Assembly (NCBI RefSeq): GCF_000423345.1
Contig: NZ_AUHU01000010.1
Span: 1 to 64,000, forward strand
DNA from: Marinimicrobium agarilyticum DSM 16975
GTDB lineage: Bacteria; Pseudomonadota; Gammaproteobacteria; Pseudomonadales; Cellvibrionaceae
Reading direction: 5' to 3'
Length of the DNA: 64,000 bases
The stretch's first letter is position 1. Each line of letters starts with the position of its first letter. The position numbers and the translations under genes are program-made. The notes below the pieces were generated by a model, which did not search any database, was not told where the DNA came from, and saw only the letters and a list, made by a program, of their open reading frames with translations. Positions 27,306 to 37,675 of the stretch are shown piece after piece.

Positions 27306-29372
27306 ATGAGCGACGATTACCCCAGCAAGCAAGGCAAGGGCGGCGAGCTACATCAACAAGCCGAAACTGATGCCAATACCATGACTACTCAGCAGGGCGC
27401 GCCCATTGCTGACGATCAAAGCTCCCTGAGCGCAGGCCAGCGTGGCCCCACGCTATTGGAAGACCAAATCCTGCGTGAAAAACTGTTTCACTTCGACCAC
27501 GAACGCATACCGGAGCGGGTGGTTCACGCCCGTGGGTTCGGCGCGCACGGTTATTTTGAAACCTACGACTCGCTGGCGGACCTGACCTGCGCCGACCTGT
27601 TTCAGCGCAAAGGTGAGAAAACCCCAGCCTTCGTTCGATTTTCCACGGTGGCGGGCAACAAGGGTTCCGGCGACCTGGCCCGCGATGTTCGAGGTTTCGC
27701 GGTCAAGCTCTACACACAAGAGGGCAACTGGGACATTGTGGGCAACAATATTCCGGTCTTTTTTATACAGGACGCCATCAAATTCCCCGACCTGGTCCAC
27801 GCCGCCAAACAGGAACCCGATCGCGGTTTCCCGCAAGCACAAACGGCCCACGATAATTTCTGGGATTTTGTGACTTTGACGCCAGAAAGTGTTCACATGC
27901 TGATGTGGACCATGTCGGACCGCGCCATTCCCCGCTCGTTTCGATTTATGGAAGGATTCGGCGTACATACCTTTCGGATGGTGGACGCCAAAGGAAAATC
28001 CACGTTCGTGAAATTCCACTGGAAGCCCAAAGGGGGGCTCCAGTCCGTTGTTTGGGATGAGGCCGTCAAGCTGAACGGCGCCGACCCGGATTTCCACCGG
28101 CGGGACCTCTGGGATGCGATCTGCAATGGCCACTACCCGGAATGGGAGCTGGGCCTTCAGGTGTTCGACGAGGCGTTCGCGGAAAAATTCGAGTTCGACG
28201 TTCTCGACCCTACCAAAATCATTCCTGAAGAGCAGGTACCCGTTCGCCCCGTCGGGCGTCTGGTGTTGGACCGCGTGGTCGACAACTTCTTCGCGGAAAC
28301 CGAACAGGTCGCGTTCTGTACCCAGAACATCGTTCCCGGCATCGACTTTACCGACGACCCTCTGCTCCAGGGCCGAAACTTTTCCTACCTGGACACCCAG
28401 CTTAAACGCCTTGGCGGCCCCAACTTCACCCACATCCCCATCAACGCCCCCAAGTGCCCGATGCACCACTTTCAGCAGGACGGGCACATGGCCATGAAAA
28501 ACCCAACCGGTCGGGCCAACTACGAGCCCAACAGTTGGGGCAAAGAGACAGGCGGTCCGCGGGAGAATCCGGAGAAAGGCTTCACCAGCTACCCTGCGAA
28601 TGTCAGTGGCGACAAGCAGCGCATTCGCTCTGAGACCTTTGCCGACCACTACAGCCAGGCACGCCAGTTTTATATCAGCCAAACCGAGGAGGAGCAGACC
28701 CACATTGCCGACGCCTTTGTCTTTGAGCTCAGCAAGGTGGAAAAAGTGGCCATCCGCGAACGGATGGTGGCGCACTTGCTCAATGTGGACACAGCACTGG
28801 CCCGCGCCGTCGCCAAGGGGCTAGGGATCGACCCGCTGCCAAACGCGGCTGAACCAGCGGTGCCCCCTCGCGATGATCTCCCGGCCTCGGACGCACTCAG
28901 CATCCTGAAAAACGGGCCCAAACGCTTTCAGGGACGAAAGCTCGGCATTCTTCTTAGTGACGGCGCCGACGGCGAGTTGCTCTCCACGATTGAAAGAGCC
29001 CTGAAAAAGGAGGGCGCCGTCGGAGAAACCGTCGCGCCCCACAGTGGCGAGATCAGGGATGACAGGGGACGGGCCGTAGCAGTCACCCACAAGGTGGACG
29101 GCGGCCCCTCGGTCTTGTTTGATGCGGTCGTGGTGGTGCCGGGTAAAGAGGGCGCCAAGGTACTGGGTGCTCTGCCACCAGCGCAGAATTTTGTGCGGGA
29201 TGCCTTCCATCACAAAAAATTCATCGGTTTCAACGCCCAAGGGCAAACACTTCTGGACAGCGTTGGCATCGCCTACGCGAAGGACCAGGGATGTCTGTCA
29301 CTGAAGGATGAGGCTTCGGTTCAGGCCTTTCTTCGGCAATGCGCCGAGCTCCGGCACTGGGCCCGCGGATAA
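27306..29372 (+). CDS. katE: Large-subunit catalase (KatE/HPII type)
   Basis: The 688-residue protein is a clade-2 catalase that breaks down hydrogen peroxide. It has the active-site His in [18 protein letters not shown], the Asn in [13 protein letters not shown], the heme-ligand region [15 protein letters not shown], and a C-terminal flavodoxin/DJ-1-like domain from about residue 545. The ATG at 27306 (MSDDYPSKQ) has ggaga upstream. The N-terminal arm is polar and Gln-rich, as in HPII. An inverted repeat precedes it. Confidence 0.96.
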   Translation: MSDDYPSKQGKGGELHQQAETDANTMTTQQGAPIADDQSSLSAGQRGPTLLEDQILREKLFHFDHERIPERVVHARGFGAHGYFETYDSLADLTCADLFQRKGEKTPAFVRFSTVAGNKGSGDLARDVRGFAVKLYTQEGNWDIVGNNIPVFFIQDAIKFPDLVHAAKQEPDRGFPQAQTAHDNFWDFVTLTPESVHMLMWTMSDRAIPRSFRFMEGFGVHTFRMVDAKGKSTFVKFHWKPKGGLQSVVWDEAVKLNGADPDFHRRDLWDAICNGHYPEWELGLQVFDEAFAEKFEFDVLDPTKIIPEEQVPVRPVGRLVLDRVVDNFFAETEQVAFCTQNIVPGIDFTDDPLLQGRNFSYLDTQLKRLGGPNFTHIPINAPKCPMHHFQQDGHMAMKNPTGRANYEPNSWGKETGGPRENPEKGFTSYPANVSGDKQRIRSETFADHYSQARQFYISQTEEEQTHIADAFVFELSKVEKVAIRERMVAHLLNVDTALARAVAKGLGIDPLPNAAEPAVPPRDDLPASDALSILKNGPKRFQGRKLGILLSDGADGELLSTIERALKKEGAVGETVAPHSGEIRDDRGRAVAVTHKVDGGPSVLFDAVVVVPGKEGAKVLGALPPAQNFVRDAFHHKKFIGFNAQGQTLLDSVGIAYAKDQGCLSLKDEASVQAFLRQCAELRHWARG

Positions 29373-29523
29373 CCTCTACCCTGCCCCTTTGACCGTCAGC
29401 CTGGGGGAACTCTTCTTGGCTGACGGCCTTCCTTTGTGCCTTTTCACGCCGGTCGTGGGCGCTTGACAGCGTCACAACGACGCTGGATCATGCGGCGCTC
29501 TGTTTTCTGATGAGGTTTTCCCA

Positions 29524-30495
29524 ATGTTGCTTGCCTTAGGCGCCGTTATTGTCGGCTTGATCATCCTGGTCTGGAGCGCCGACCGCTTTGTGGACGGGGC
29601 CGTTTCCACGGCCAGTCACCTGGGCATGCCCCCACTGTTGATCGGTATGGTGATCATCGGCTTTGGGACCTCCGCCCCGGAAATGGTGGTCTCCGCTTTG
29701 GCGGCCTCCCAAGGCAGCCCTGGCCTCGCCCTGGGCAACGCCTATGGCTCCAACATTACCAACATTGCCTTGATCCTCGGCCTGACGGCCATCCTCAGCC
29801 CGATTGCGGTGCACTCTCAGGTGTTACGCAAAGAGCTGCCGATACTGGCGCTGGTAACGGCTCTGTCCGTCTGGGTGGTGTGGAACCTGGATATCAGCCG
29901 GTTCGATGCCATTGGCCTACTGGTGGTGTTCGCCGTGATCATGGGCTGGAGCATCTGGCAAGGCATGCGTGGGAAAGGCGACATGCTCGGCGGTGAGGTG
30001 GATAAGGAGCTTCAGGAGCATCCCATGCCACTGCCCAAATCATTGATGTGGCTGACCATCGGGCTGGTGCTGCTGGTGGCCAGTTCGCGCCTGCTGGTCT
30101 GGGGGGCGGTGGATATCGCCACGGCGCTGGGTGTGAGCGACGTGATTATCGGCTTGACCATTGTTGCCATCGGCACCTCACTGCCGGAATTGGCCTCATC
30201 CATTGCGGCGGTTCGCAAGGGCGAACACGACCTGGCGCTGGGCAACGTCATCGGCTCCAACCTGTTCAACACATTGGCCGTGGTGGGTATTGCCGGTGTC
30301 ATTCAGCCGATGGTGGTCGATCCCGATGTATTGAGCCGGGACGTGGTTGTCATGAGCGCACTGACGCTTTCACTGTTTGTATTCGGTTACGGTATTCGGG
30401 GCCGCCAGGGGCGCATCAACCGCATCGAAGGTAGCCTTCTCGTGCTGGCCTATGCCGGTTACACCACCTATTTGATTTACACCATGTTTGCCTGA
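29524..30495 (+). CDS. yrbG: Calcium/sodium antiporter, CaCA family
   Basis: The 323-residue protein has about ten membrane helices and the two alpha-repeats of the CaCA family: GNAYGSNITNIALILG in the first half and GNVIGSNLFNTLAVVG in the second. It is like YrbG. It would exchange cytoplasmic Ca2+ for Na+. The gene stands alone between katE and the MAPEG gene. A hairpin follows the stop. Confidence 0.9.
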   Translation: MLLALGAVIVGLIILVWSADRFVDGAVSTASHLGMPPLLIGMVIIGFGTSAPEMVVSALAASQGSPGLALGNAYGSNITNIALILGLTAILSPIAVHSQVLRKELPILALVTALSVWVVWNLDISRFDAIGLLVVFAVIMGWSIWQGMRGKGDMLGGEVDKELQEHPMPLPKSLMWLTIGLVLLVASSRLLVWGAVDIATALGVSDVIIGLTIVAIGTSLPELASSIAAVRKGEHDLALGNVIGSNLFNTLAVVGIAGVIQPMVVDPDVLSRDVVVMSALTLSLFVFGYGIRGRQGRINRIEGSLLVLAYAGYTTYLIYTMFA

Positions 30496-30504
30496 CGCAA
30501 GCCA

Positions 30505-30531
30505 AGCCCGCGGCAAAGAAAGCCGCGGGCT
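30505..30531. terminator. Bidirectional terminator hairpin
   Basis: AGCCCGCGGC (30505-30514) pairs with GCCGCGGGCT (30522-30531) across a 7-base loop. It lies between the convergent antiporter and MAPEG genes. No strong T-run, but placement supports a terminator. Confidence 0.65.
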
Positions 30532-30547
30532 GCTATTCCCTCCATCA

Positions 30548-30958
30548 CTACACCACGAATATCGCCCCGAGCAAAATCAAATTCGCCAACAGCCCCAGCA
30601 GATAAAAATAGCTGCGCGGGCTCGGGTTGCGTTCCGTGGCAATGGCGTAATACAGCAGCATGTGGGCGAGACGGGACACGGCGAACGCCCACACCAGCAC
30701 CCCCACCCAGGTGGGGTCGGTTCCGACAAACAACGCCAGAAACACTGTACCCAGAAACAGCGGCAGGTTTTCCAGAGAATTCATGAAAGTTCGATGTGAC
30801 CGGAACACAAAAGAGTCATGCGAGAGAGACTCATCGATTTTACCGGGCACCGCCCCCGGTTGACTGCCCTTGCTAACGCTTGCCGCCAACATCTGGACCA
30901 CGAGGGTGATCAGTACCAAGTACAGCCCCCAGAACGCCGGCTGGTATTCCTCACTCAT
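30548..30958 (-). CDS. MAPEG-family membrane protein
   Basis: The 136-residue protein has four membrane helices and the family region FRSHRTFMNSLENLPLFLG, with the conserved Arg, Asn and Glu. MAPEG proteins are glutathione- or eicosanoid-related membrane enzymes; many bacterial ones have no known substrate. It diverges from the NnrU gene at 31018, and the two may share a promoter region. Confidence 0.85.
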   Translation of the reverse strand: MSEEYQPAFWGLYLVLITLVVQMLAASVSKGSQPGAVPGKIDESLSHDSFVFRSHRTFMNSLENLPLFLGTVFLALFVGTDPTWVGVLVWAFAVSRLAHMLLYYAIATERNPSPRSYFYLLGLLANLILLGAIFVV

Positions 30959-31017
30959 TGCGCTATCCTCCTGTTACGATTGTGACCGTTTCAAAGCTTC
31001 CCTTTAAGGAAACCCGT

Positions 31018-31596
31018 ATGGAAATTCTGCTTCTCGGCCTGGTAATTTTTCTCGGAGTCCACTCAATCGGACTGTTTGCTCACGGCTGGCGTGATCATAT
31101 GGTAAACCGCCTGGGCGAGCCAACCTGGAAAATCGCCTTCTCCGTGGTCTCGCTGATCGGTTTTATATTGATCATCTGGGGTTACGGCGCAGCCCGCGGC
31201 GAGCCCATCTGGCTGTGGCACCCACCGGTGTGGACCCGTCACCTGGCAGCGCTGCTGACCCTACCGGCCTTTATCTTCCTTGCGGCTACGTATGTACCGG
31301 CCAGCCGGATCAAAGCCAAAGTCGGCCATCCCATGGTTCTTGGGGTGAAGATCTGGGCGTTTGCCCATTTGCTGGCGAATGGAACCCTGGCGGACCTTCT
31401 ATTGTTCGGCGCTTTTCTTGTATGGTCGATCGCCTCCTTCGCCATCATGCGTCGGCGCGACCGGCTCGCCGGGGTGGATCGTGGCCCCGGGTCAATCGGG
31501 CGCGACGGCATCACTCTTGTCGTGGCGCTGGTCGGCTGGGCGCTGTTCGCCTTTTACTTGCATCGGGTCCTGATCGGCGTCTCGCCGATGGGTTAA
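31018..31596 (+). CDS. NnrU-family membrane protein
   Basis: The 192-residue protein has five or six membrane helices and the NnrU features GVHSIGLFAHGWRD and LGEPTWKIAFSVVSLIGF. NnrU proteins are linked to nitric-oxide-related processes in denitrifiers, but many are outside such clusters, as here, and the role is unclear. The ATG at 31018 follows an aagga ribosome-binding site. Confidence 0.85.
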   Translation: MEILLLGLVIFLGVHSIGLFAHGWRDHMVNRLGEPTWKIAFSVVSLIGFILIIWGYGAARGEPIWLWHPPVWTRHLAALLTLPAFIFLAATYVPASRIKAKVGHPMVLGVKIWAFAHLLANGTLADLLLFGAFLVWSIASFAIMRRRDRLAGVDRGPGSIGRDGITLVVALVGWALFAFYLHRVLIGVSPMG

Positions 31597-31610
31597 ACCG
31601 ACGACTCCGG

Positions 31611-32606
31611 CTACTGGAAGTCGCCCTGCAGGTAACGATAGAACGCGGGGTTGACCCAGACCGCCGAACGTTCGGTTTCCCAGGGTCGGCCCAAGGCATT
31701 GATGTCTCGAACAAGCGCCTCTGCCTGGGCCGGCAAGACCAGGATTCTCGCGGTTTCCCGACCATCGCTCAGCGCAACGCTGGCCACTTCGCCAAAGGCT
31801 GGGGCCGCCACTCGACTTCGGTAGAATGGCTGCCACCAGGCCCCGGCGATCAAGGGCTGGCTTTGTCCCTCGGCCTTTTTGGCATAGCGATTGATGATGG
31901 CCATAAACCTGGCCTTATCGTGCGCTGAAGTGAGCTCGAAGTGCAGATCAAACTCCATCGCCTCGATCAGGAACCGACCGCCCCCCAAGTCAACCGCACC
32001 GGCGGGCACTTCGCCCCAGCCTTCGCGATGTCGAAACGCCGAAGTTTTTAACGAAAAGCCCACCCGCGCCTGTAACCCTTCGCTGGCCAACAATGCCAAC
32101 AATTGCTGCGCATGAGCGATATCACTATGGCCGTAAATCAGGTGGCGCTCCGGGTCAAACGCGGGCCAAGGGGTGGTCACGATGTTGTAGCCGTTGGCCA
32201 CCCCCCGCTGAATCAGGGCTCGCAAATCGTAGGAGAAATCCGAACGGGGGCGGTGACCGCTTAACGACCACACCGCCGCCAACCGTTGGTATATCGAAGC
32301 CTCTCCCAGGTATCCCAGAAAAGCCCCGTCCGGCTCGGCGGCTTGCGTTACATAGAGAGAGAGTGCCGGCTCGGTTTCGGGCGCGCCGAGCACTCGCAAT
32401 ACCGCCAGCGCGCGCCGCTCCTCTGCGGGTAACCCTTCGGGCATATTGGGCGAGAGAATGGCCTCAACTTTCTGCTCTGTAAAGGTTTCACCCAGCGCCT
32501 CGAAGCCGAGAAGCGCGACGGCGTCCCGATAAGTCTCGGCCCAGCCTGGAGGGCTGGCCAAGGCCAGCGCGATGATCCATAGAACCCGACGGACCACAGT
32601 CATCAT
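31611..32606 (-). CDS. Exported protein of unknown function
   Basis: The 331-residue protein starts with a signal peptide (MMTVVRRVLWIIALALASP, cleavage probably near WAE at 24). I recognise no family. It has a middle region with several aromatic and acidic residues (YGHSDIAHAQQLLALLASEG) and a Trp-rich C-terminus. Its ATG overlaps the stop of the upstream deaminase gene by four bases (ATGA), indicating coupled translation. A role linked to the deaminase is possible but not shown. Confidence 0.6.
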   Translation of the reverse strand: MMTVVRRVLWIIALALASPPGWAETYRDAVALLGFEALGETFTEQKVEAILSPNMPEGLPAEERRALAVLRVLGAPETEPALSLYVTQAAEPDGAFLGYLGEASIYQRLAAVWSLSGHRPRSDFSYDLRALIQRGVANGYNIVTTPWPAFDPERHLIYGHSDIAHAQQLLALLASEGLQARVGFSLKTSAFRHREGWGEVPAGAVDLGGGRFLIEAMEFDLHFELTSAHDKARFMAIINRYAKKAEGQSQPLIAGAWWQPFYRSRVAAPAFGEVASVALSDGRETARILVLPAQAEALVRDINALGRPWETERSAVWVNPAFYRYLQGDFQ

Positions 32607-33613
32607 GCGGCCACCGCCGTCAGGTACTGGTTAAGCTGTGTCAGGTAATGACGTTTGCGCTCTTCGGGCAACCAGGAAACTTCAAAAGCGTTGGCGACCA
32701 AGGTAGCAATTTCATCCCGGGTGAAATCACCCTCGGCCTGCAGCTCCAACAGATTTTCATTGAGGTAGGCTCTGAAATAGGCGGGGTCGTCGGAGTTGAT
32801 GGTGGCTTTCATACCGTTTGCCAGCATCTGGCGTATTTCCCCGGACGTGAGCGACTGGACCACAAAACGGTTGGACACCGGGCATACGGTCAAACCCAGC
32901 CCTTTGTCCCGGATGGATCGCCACAGGCGCTCGTCTTCCAATGAGTTGACGCCGTGGTCGATCCGGTCCACACCGATCTCGTCCAGACATTGCCCGATAT
33001 GGGCGAGCGTGTTCTTCTGGTTGACGTCGCAGTGCATGGTCAGCTTGAGGCCCATGCCCCTGGCCTCCCGGAAGACGCGCTCGAACTTGATGGGCGGGTT
33101 GTCTTTCTCATCGGAATCCAGCCCGACACCCACAATCCAGTCGCGGTAAGGTTTGACCAGCTGCAAATGCTCCCACGCGGAGTCGGCATCCATATCCCGC
33201 AGGAAGCACATGATCAGTTGGCTTTCCACCCCCAGCTCCACCCGGGCCTGCTCCTGAGCACGACGGATACCGGTGATGACAGTATCGAAGGACACGCCCC
33301 GGCTGGTGTGCGCCTGGGGGTCGAAGAACAACTCCACATAGAGGGTTTTTTGCGACTGCGCTTTTTTGAGGTATTGCCAGGTTAACTGATAGAAGTCTTG
33401 CTCTTTCTGTAACACGGCCATGGCGGCGTAGTAGATTTTCAGAAAGGACGGCAGGTCGTGAAAGTCGTACGCCTGAATCATTTCCTCCGGCGTACGATAG
33501 GGGATGTCGATACCGTTTCGTTGGGCCAGTTCAAAACTGAGTTCGGGCTCGAGGGTGCCCTCCAGGTGGACGTGCAATTCGGCCTTGGGCATGTTTTCGA
33601 TGAAAGTTTGCAT
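32603..33613 (-). CDS. Adenosine/adenine deaminase-family enzyme
   Basis: The 336-residue protein is in the A_deaminase fold. HVH (residues 14 and 16), RIDHGVN (His220) and NSDDPAYF are typical metal and catalytic residues. The opening FIENMPKAELHVHLEGTLEPE resembles the adenine-deaminase/ADA-like subgroup (such as PA0148). The usual HAGE motif is replaced by HCDV (His194-Cys-Asp-Val197), so the proton-donor Glu is missing. The substrate may not be adenosine. The ATG at 33613 matches family starts. It is coupled to the unknown gene below it. Confidence 0.85.
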   Translation of the reverse strand: MQTFIENMPKAELHVHLEGTLEPELSFELAQRNGIDIPYRTPEEMIQAYDFHDLPSFLKIYYAAMAVLQKEQDFYQLTWQYLKKAQSQKTLYVELFFDPQAHTSRGVSFDTVITGIRRAQEQARVELGVESQLIMCFLRDMDADSAWEHLQLVKPYRDWIVGVGLDSDEKDNPPIKFERVFREARGMGLKLTMHCDVNQKNTLAHIGQCLDEIGVDRIDHGVNSLEDERLWRSIRDKGLGLTVCPVSNRFVVQSLTSGEIRQMLANGMKATINSDDPAYFRAYLNENLLELQAEGDFTRDEIATLVANAFEVSWLPEERKRHYLTQLNQYLTAVAA

Positions 33614-33794
33614 GGGGCGGGCTCCAGTCAGCAAGGGTGACTGGAGCTCAGCAACATCTGTGCCTTTTCACCTATTTCCTGACCAGAAGGCCAATATTTA
33701 CAAAAAGCTGACCGTTCAGGCCTTGAAACACCCCTGGCACTGCCCCAAAAAGTGCGGGGCCTGCACCAAAAAAGACAGCCTCACGCAGGGTTCG

Positions 33795-34592
33795 CTATTC
33801 GGGAGGATGCTCCAGCTCTTCCACATGAACTTTCATGCGCGTGGGGTACAGAGCCGGCCCAAACTGGTTGAACAGGGCCACATCCGCCGCGTCGCGCCCG
33901 TAGGCCACGCGCACTCGCCCGCCCCGGGGCTCTGACTGAGTCGGGTCAAAAGTGTACCAGCGGCCATCCACGTAGGCCTCGAACCAGGCGTGGAAATCCA
34001 TCGGTTCGAGCTTGTAGAGGTAGCCCACCACCATACGCGCTGGAATGCAGAGCCCACGGCACAGGGCAATGCCCAGGTGGGCAAAATCCCGGCACACGCC
34101 TTCGCTCATCTGGTTGAAATCCGCCGCGGAAAGCTGGAAGTGCGCGGCGTCCGGGTTATACAAAAACTGGTTACGAATCCACTGTTCAATGCGGGCCACC
34201 TGATCATAGCCCGGCTTGGCGTCGCCGACGATTTCCCGCCCCATCAAAATAAATTGGTCCGACTCGCAGTAGCGGCTGGGCAGCAGGTAGGTCAGCACAT
34301 CGTTGGGCAAGTCCTGCACGGGTACGAAGGGCGCACCGGGGGCCACTTCGATGGAGTCCTCCGTCAGCACTTCCGCCGAAGTGCGGATGACAAACTTGCC
34401 CGGCGGGGAAATCAGCCGCTGGCAAAGGTTGTCGTAAGGGTCGGTGTATTCAATCGCCGGAATGCTCGGCGAAAAAGTATAGGTCTCTTTGGCCACCCAC
34501 TGGTGCGTGCCACTGCGCGGGCGCAACATCAGGATAAACGGCGCGGGCTCACTCTCGTCAAACTGAATTTCGCAACCGGCGCGTAGCCACAT
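33795..34592 (-). CDS. Transglutaminase-like cysteine protease
   Basis: The 265-residue protein has the transglutaminase-like core with GVCRDFAHLGIALCRGL (catalytic Cys), MDFHAWFEAYVDG (catalytic His) and FDPTQSE (Asp). An N-terminal domain of about 110 residues precedes it, as in the bacterial transglutaminase N-terminal region. The start follows GGAGG. Such proteins are usually cytoplasmic or periplasmic proteases or crosslinking enzymes; no signal peptide is visible. The gene is in the same orientation as the deaminase but about 180 bases away. Confidence 0.85.
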   Translation of the reverse strand: MWLRAGCEIQFDESEPAPFILMLRPRSGTHQWVAKETYTFSPSIPAIEYTDPYDNLCQRLISPPGKFVIRTSAEVLTEDSIEVAPGAPFVPVQDLPNDVLTYLLPSRYCESDQFILMGREIVGDAKPGYDQVARIEQWIRNQFLYNPDAAHFQLSAADFNQMSEGVCRDFAHLGIALCRGLCIPARMVVGYLYKLEPMDFHAWFEAYVDGRWYTFDPTQSEPRGGRVRVAYGRDAADVALFNQFGPALYPTRMKVHVEELEHPPE

Positions 34593-34629
34593 CTCGGCCT
34601 CCAGGCTTTTGGGTTCTAGACGTTCGGGT

Positions 34630-35412
34630 TTAGGGAACGGTTTTGTAGTGGTCCTGCTCCCACTCTAACTCAATTTCGGCCAATAGGGGCTTATGATCGG
34701 ATAATCCGGACCAGGGCTTGCGGGGCAATACGATGGGCGCATGGCCCCGGGCCGAGCGCACGTAGATTCGATCCAGCCGCAACAGGGGCCAACCGGCGGG
34801 GAACGAGCGGGCCGGGCGGCCATGCTCCTGAGTGAAGACCTCCCGCAGGCCGGCGTGCTCTGCCAACAGTTTCTGAGCACGACCACGCCAGTCATTGAAG
34901 TCCCCCGCCACCACTACCGGTTCGTTCTCCGGAATGCTGTTGACCAGCTCACACAGGCGACGCAATTGCCGCTGGCGGTGATGCTCCCGCAAATTCAGGT
35001 GCACACAGATGGCGTGTAACGGTACCGGCTCGGTCACCAGGTCCAGGGTGCAGTGCAGCATTCCGCGCTGCTCGAAACGGTTGAGGGAAATATCGTGATT
35101 ATCCCATTGCCTGATCGGGTACTTACTGAGCAAGGCATTGCCGTGATGCCCTTTGGGGTAGACGGCGTTACGCCCGTAGGCAAAGTCCTGCCAGATGGTG
35201 TCGGCGAGAAATTCGTACTGGGAGGCCGAGGGCCATTGATGGCCGAGGCGGCGGGACCACCCCTCATGCTCTCCCAGCACTTCCTGCAGGAAAACAATAT
35301 CCGCCCCCACCGACCGGACCGCCTCACGCAGTTCCGGCAGGATAAAGCGACGGTTAAACAAGCTGAAGCCCTTGTGGGTGTTCACCGTCAGAATGCGCAG
35401 CGTGCAACTCAT
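34630..35412 (-). CDS. Endonuclease/exonuclease/phosphatase family protein
   Basis: The 260-residue protein has the EEP fold signatures: ILTVNTHKGF, IVFLQEV (metal-binding Glu), GDFNDWRG, LDRIYV and GLSDHKPLLAEIEL. It resembles YbhP-type proteins. It would hydrolyse a phosphodiester or phosphomonoester, but the substrate cannot be told. It lies just upstream of the transglutaminase-like gene and downstream of dapB, all on the minus strand. Confidence 0.88.
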   Translation of the reverse strand: MSCTLRILTVNTHKGFSLFNRRFILPELREAVRSVGADIVFLQEVLGEHEGWSRRLGHQWPSASQYEFLADTIWQDFAYGRNAVYPKGHHGNALLSKYPIRQWDNHDISLNRFEQRGMLHCTLDLVTEPVPLHAICVHLNLREHHRQRQLRRLCELVNSIPENEPVVVAGDFNDWRGRAQKLLAEHAGLREVFTQEHGRPARSFPAGWPLLRLDRIYVRSARGHAPIVLPRKPWSGLSDHKPLLAEIELEWEQDHYKTVP

Positions 35413-35438
35413 CGTCGGACCTCGCGCCGGAGACGCAT

Positions 35439-36287
<849 letters not shown>

Positions 36288-36305
36288 TCATCACGTCCGG
36301 GTCGC

Positions 36306-36452
36306 TTCGGGGCAAAGCCTTCCAGGACACGCTGCAAGTACATGACGTACATGGATGTACTAATGCCGCGTTGGCAGGAGCCAAAGAGCGGCCCCTGTAC
36401 GCTCGAAAGCGCTAGTCCCACGGCTTACGGTCCTGGAAGGCTTTGCCCCGAA
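36306..36452. repeat. Long inverted-repeat element
   Basis: A 23-base arm starting ttcggggcaaagccttcc (36306-36328) is repeated as an exact reverse complement at 36430-36452. The 100-base spacer includes nested agtacatg / gtacatgg repeats. The element lies between dapB and ribA. It looks like a dispersed intergenic repeat (MITE- or REP-like) or a long hairpin in the ribA downstream transcript. Confidence 0.7.
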
Positions 36453-36483
36453 CCGCCCCTCAGCACCCAGGAATATCTTCACC

Positions 36484-37134
36484 TCACACGCCGGAGTCAT
36501 TCTCCTTCGAGGGCGGAGGCTCCTGGGAAATCCAACTATCGTCGCTCTCTTCAAACAGATGCCCAAGCTTGCCCCGTTTGGTTTCCAGGTAGCGGGCATT
36601 GTGTGGGTTGCGCCCGGTCTGGTGGGAAATGCGCTCTGCCACGGTGATGCCCATATCCCGTAGCGCTTTCACCTTACGTGGGTTGTTGGTCATCAACTTC
36701 AGAGATTTAATATTCAGATGCTCCAGCATCGGCTTGAGGATGCTGTAATCACGCATGTCGGCGCCAAAACCGAGACGTTCGTTGGCCTCCACGGTATCCG
36801 CCCCACAGTCCTGCAGGTGATAGGCGCGGATTTTGTTCAACAGGCCGATGCCCCGCCCTTCCTGGCGCAGATAAAAAATTACGCCCCGTCCTTCCAATGC
36901 AATTTTGTGCATGGCCGCCTGCAGTTGGGGTCCGCAGTCACAGCGCATGCTGAACAGCGCATCCCCGGTCAGACACTCCGAGTGAATGCGCGCCAGCAGA
37001 GGCGCATCGCCACTGATGTCGCCCATGGTCAGGACCAAGTGCTCTTTATCGGACTGATCGTCGGAGAACCCGTGCATGGTGAACATGCCCCAGGGCGTCG
37101 GCAACTTGGATGATTCTACAAAGCGTATGGTCAC
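36484..37134 (-). CDS. ribA: GTP cyclohydrolase II
   Basis: RibA opens the imidazole ring of GTP, the first step of riboflavin synthesis. The zinc site is intact: [21 protein letters not shown]. The later [16 protein letters not shown] and active-site MTNNPRKV are present. I chose the GTG at 37134 because AGAGGA lies 6 bases upstream; a TTG at 37140 is also in frame. This is the functional RibA, since the RibBA protein at 39684 has lost the zinc cysteines. It follows pgpA on the same strand. Confidence 0.95.
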   Translation of the reverse strand: MTIRFVESSKLPTPWGMFTMHGFSDDQSDKEHLVLTMGDISGDAPLLARIHSECLTGDALFSMRCDCGPQLQAAMHKIALEGRGVIFYLRQEGRGIGLLNKIRAYHLQDCGADTVEANERLGFGADMRDYSILKPMLEHLNIKSLKLMTNNPRKVKALRDMGITVAERISHQTGRNPHNARYLETKRGKLGHLFEESDDSWISQEPPPSKENDSGV

Positions 37135-37183
37135 GCACAATCCTCTCGAACGGGGTGGCTCGCCATTCTAAACCAACAAACCG

Positions 37184-37675
37184 TTAAACAAAGTAAACCA
37201 CCAGTTGAAGCCCCAACCAGGCGTAGACCGCGGCCAGGACGTCATCGATCATGATGCCGAAACCGCCGTGAACGCGCCGATCCAGCCAGCTGATGGGCCA
37301 GGGTTTGAGGATGTCGAAAAACCGGAACAGGACAAACCCGAGGAGCATCCACTCCCAGCCCGCCGGGGCGAGAAACAGGGTGAGCCAGTAGCCCACCATC
37401 TCATCCCAGACGATGCCGCCGTGGTCGTGCACGCCCAAGGCTTTGGAGCTGCGATCACACCAGTAGACACCCAGGACAAAGGTCACCAGCAGCCACAACC
37501 CGTAAATGGGCACCGGGAGGTCCTGAATCAGCCAGTAAATCGGCACCGCCGCCACAGTGCCAAAGGTGCCGGAAGCCGGGCGCAGGAGCCCACTGCCGAA
37601 GCCAAAGGCGAACAGGTGGTCCGGGTTGCGCCAGAGGGCGCCCAGGGTCGGGTATTCGGGCTTGGGTTTACGCAT
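37184..37675 (-). CDS. pgpA: Phosphatidylglycerophosphatase A
   Basis: PgpA dephosphorylates phosphatidylglycerol phosphate in membrane lipid synthesis. The 163-residue protein has several membrane helices and the acidic motifs VWDEMVGYW and IDDVLA. The start is the ATG at 37675 (MRKPKPEYPTLGALW), which overlaps the thiL stop by four bases (ATGA), so it is coupled to thiL. This is the usual nusB-thiL-pgpA order. Confidence 0.93.
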   Translation of the reverse strand: MRKPKPEYPTLGALWRNPDHLFAFGFGSGLLRPASGTFGTVAAVPIYWLIQDLPVPIYGLWLLVTFVLGVYWCDRSSKALGVHDHGGIVWDEMVGYWLTLFLAPAGWEWMLLGFVLFRFFDILKPWPISWLDRRVHGGFGIMIDDVLAAVYAWLGLQLVVYFV

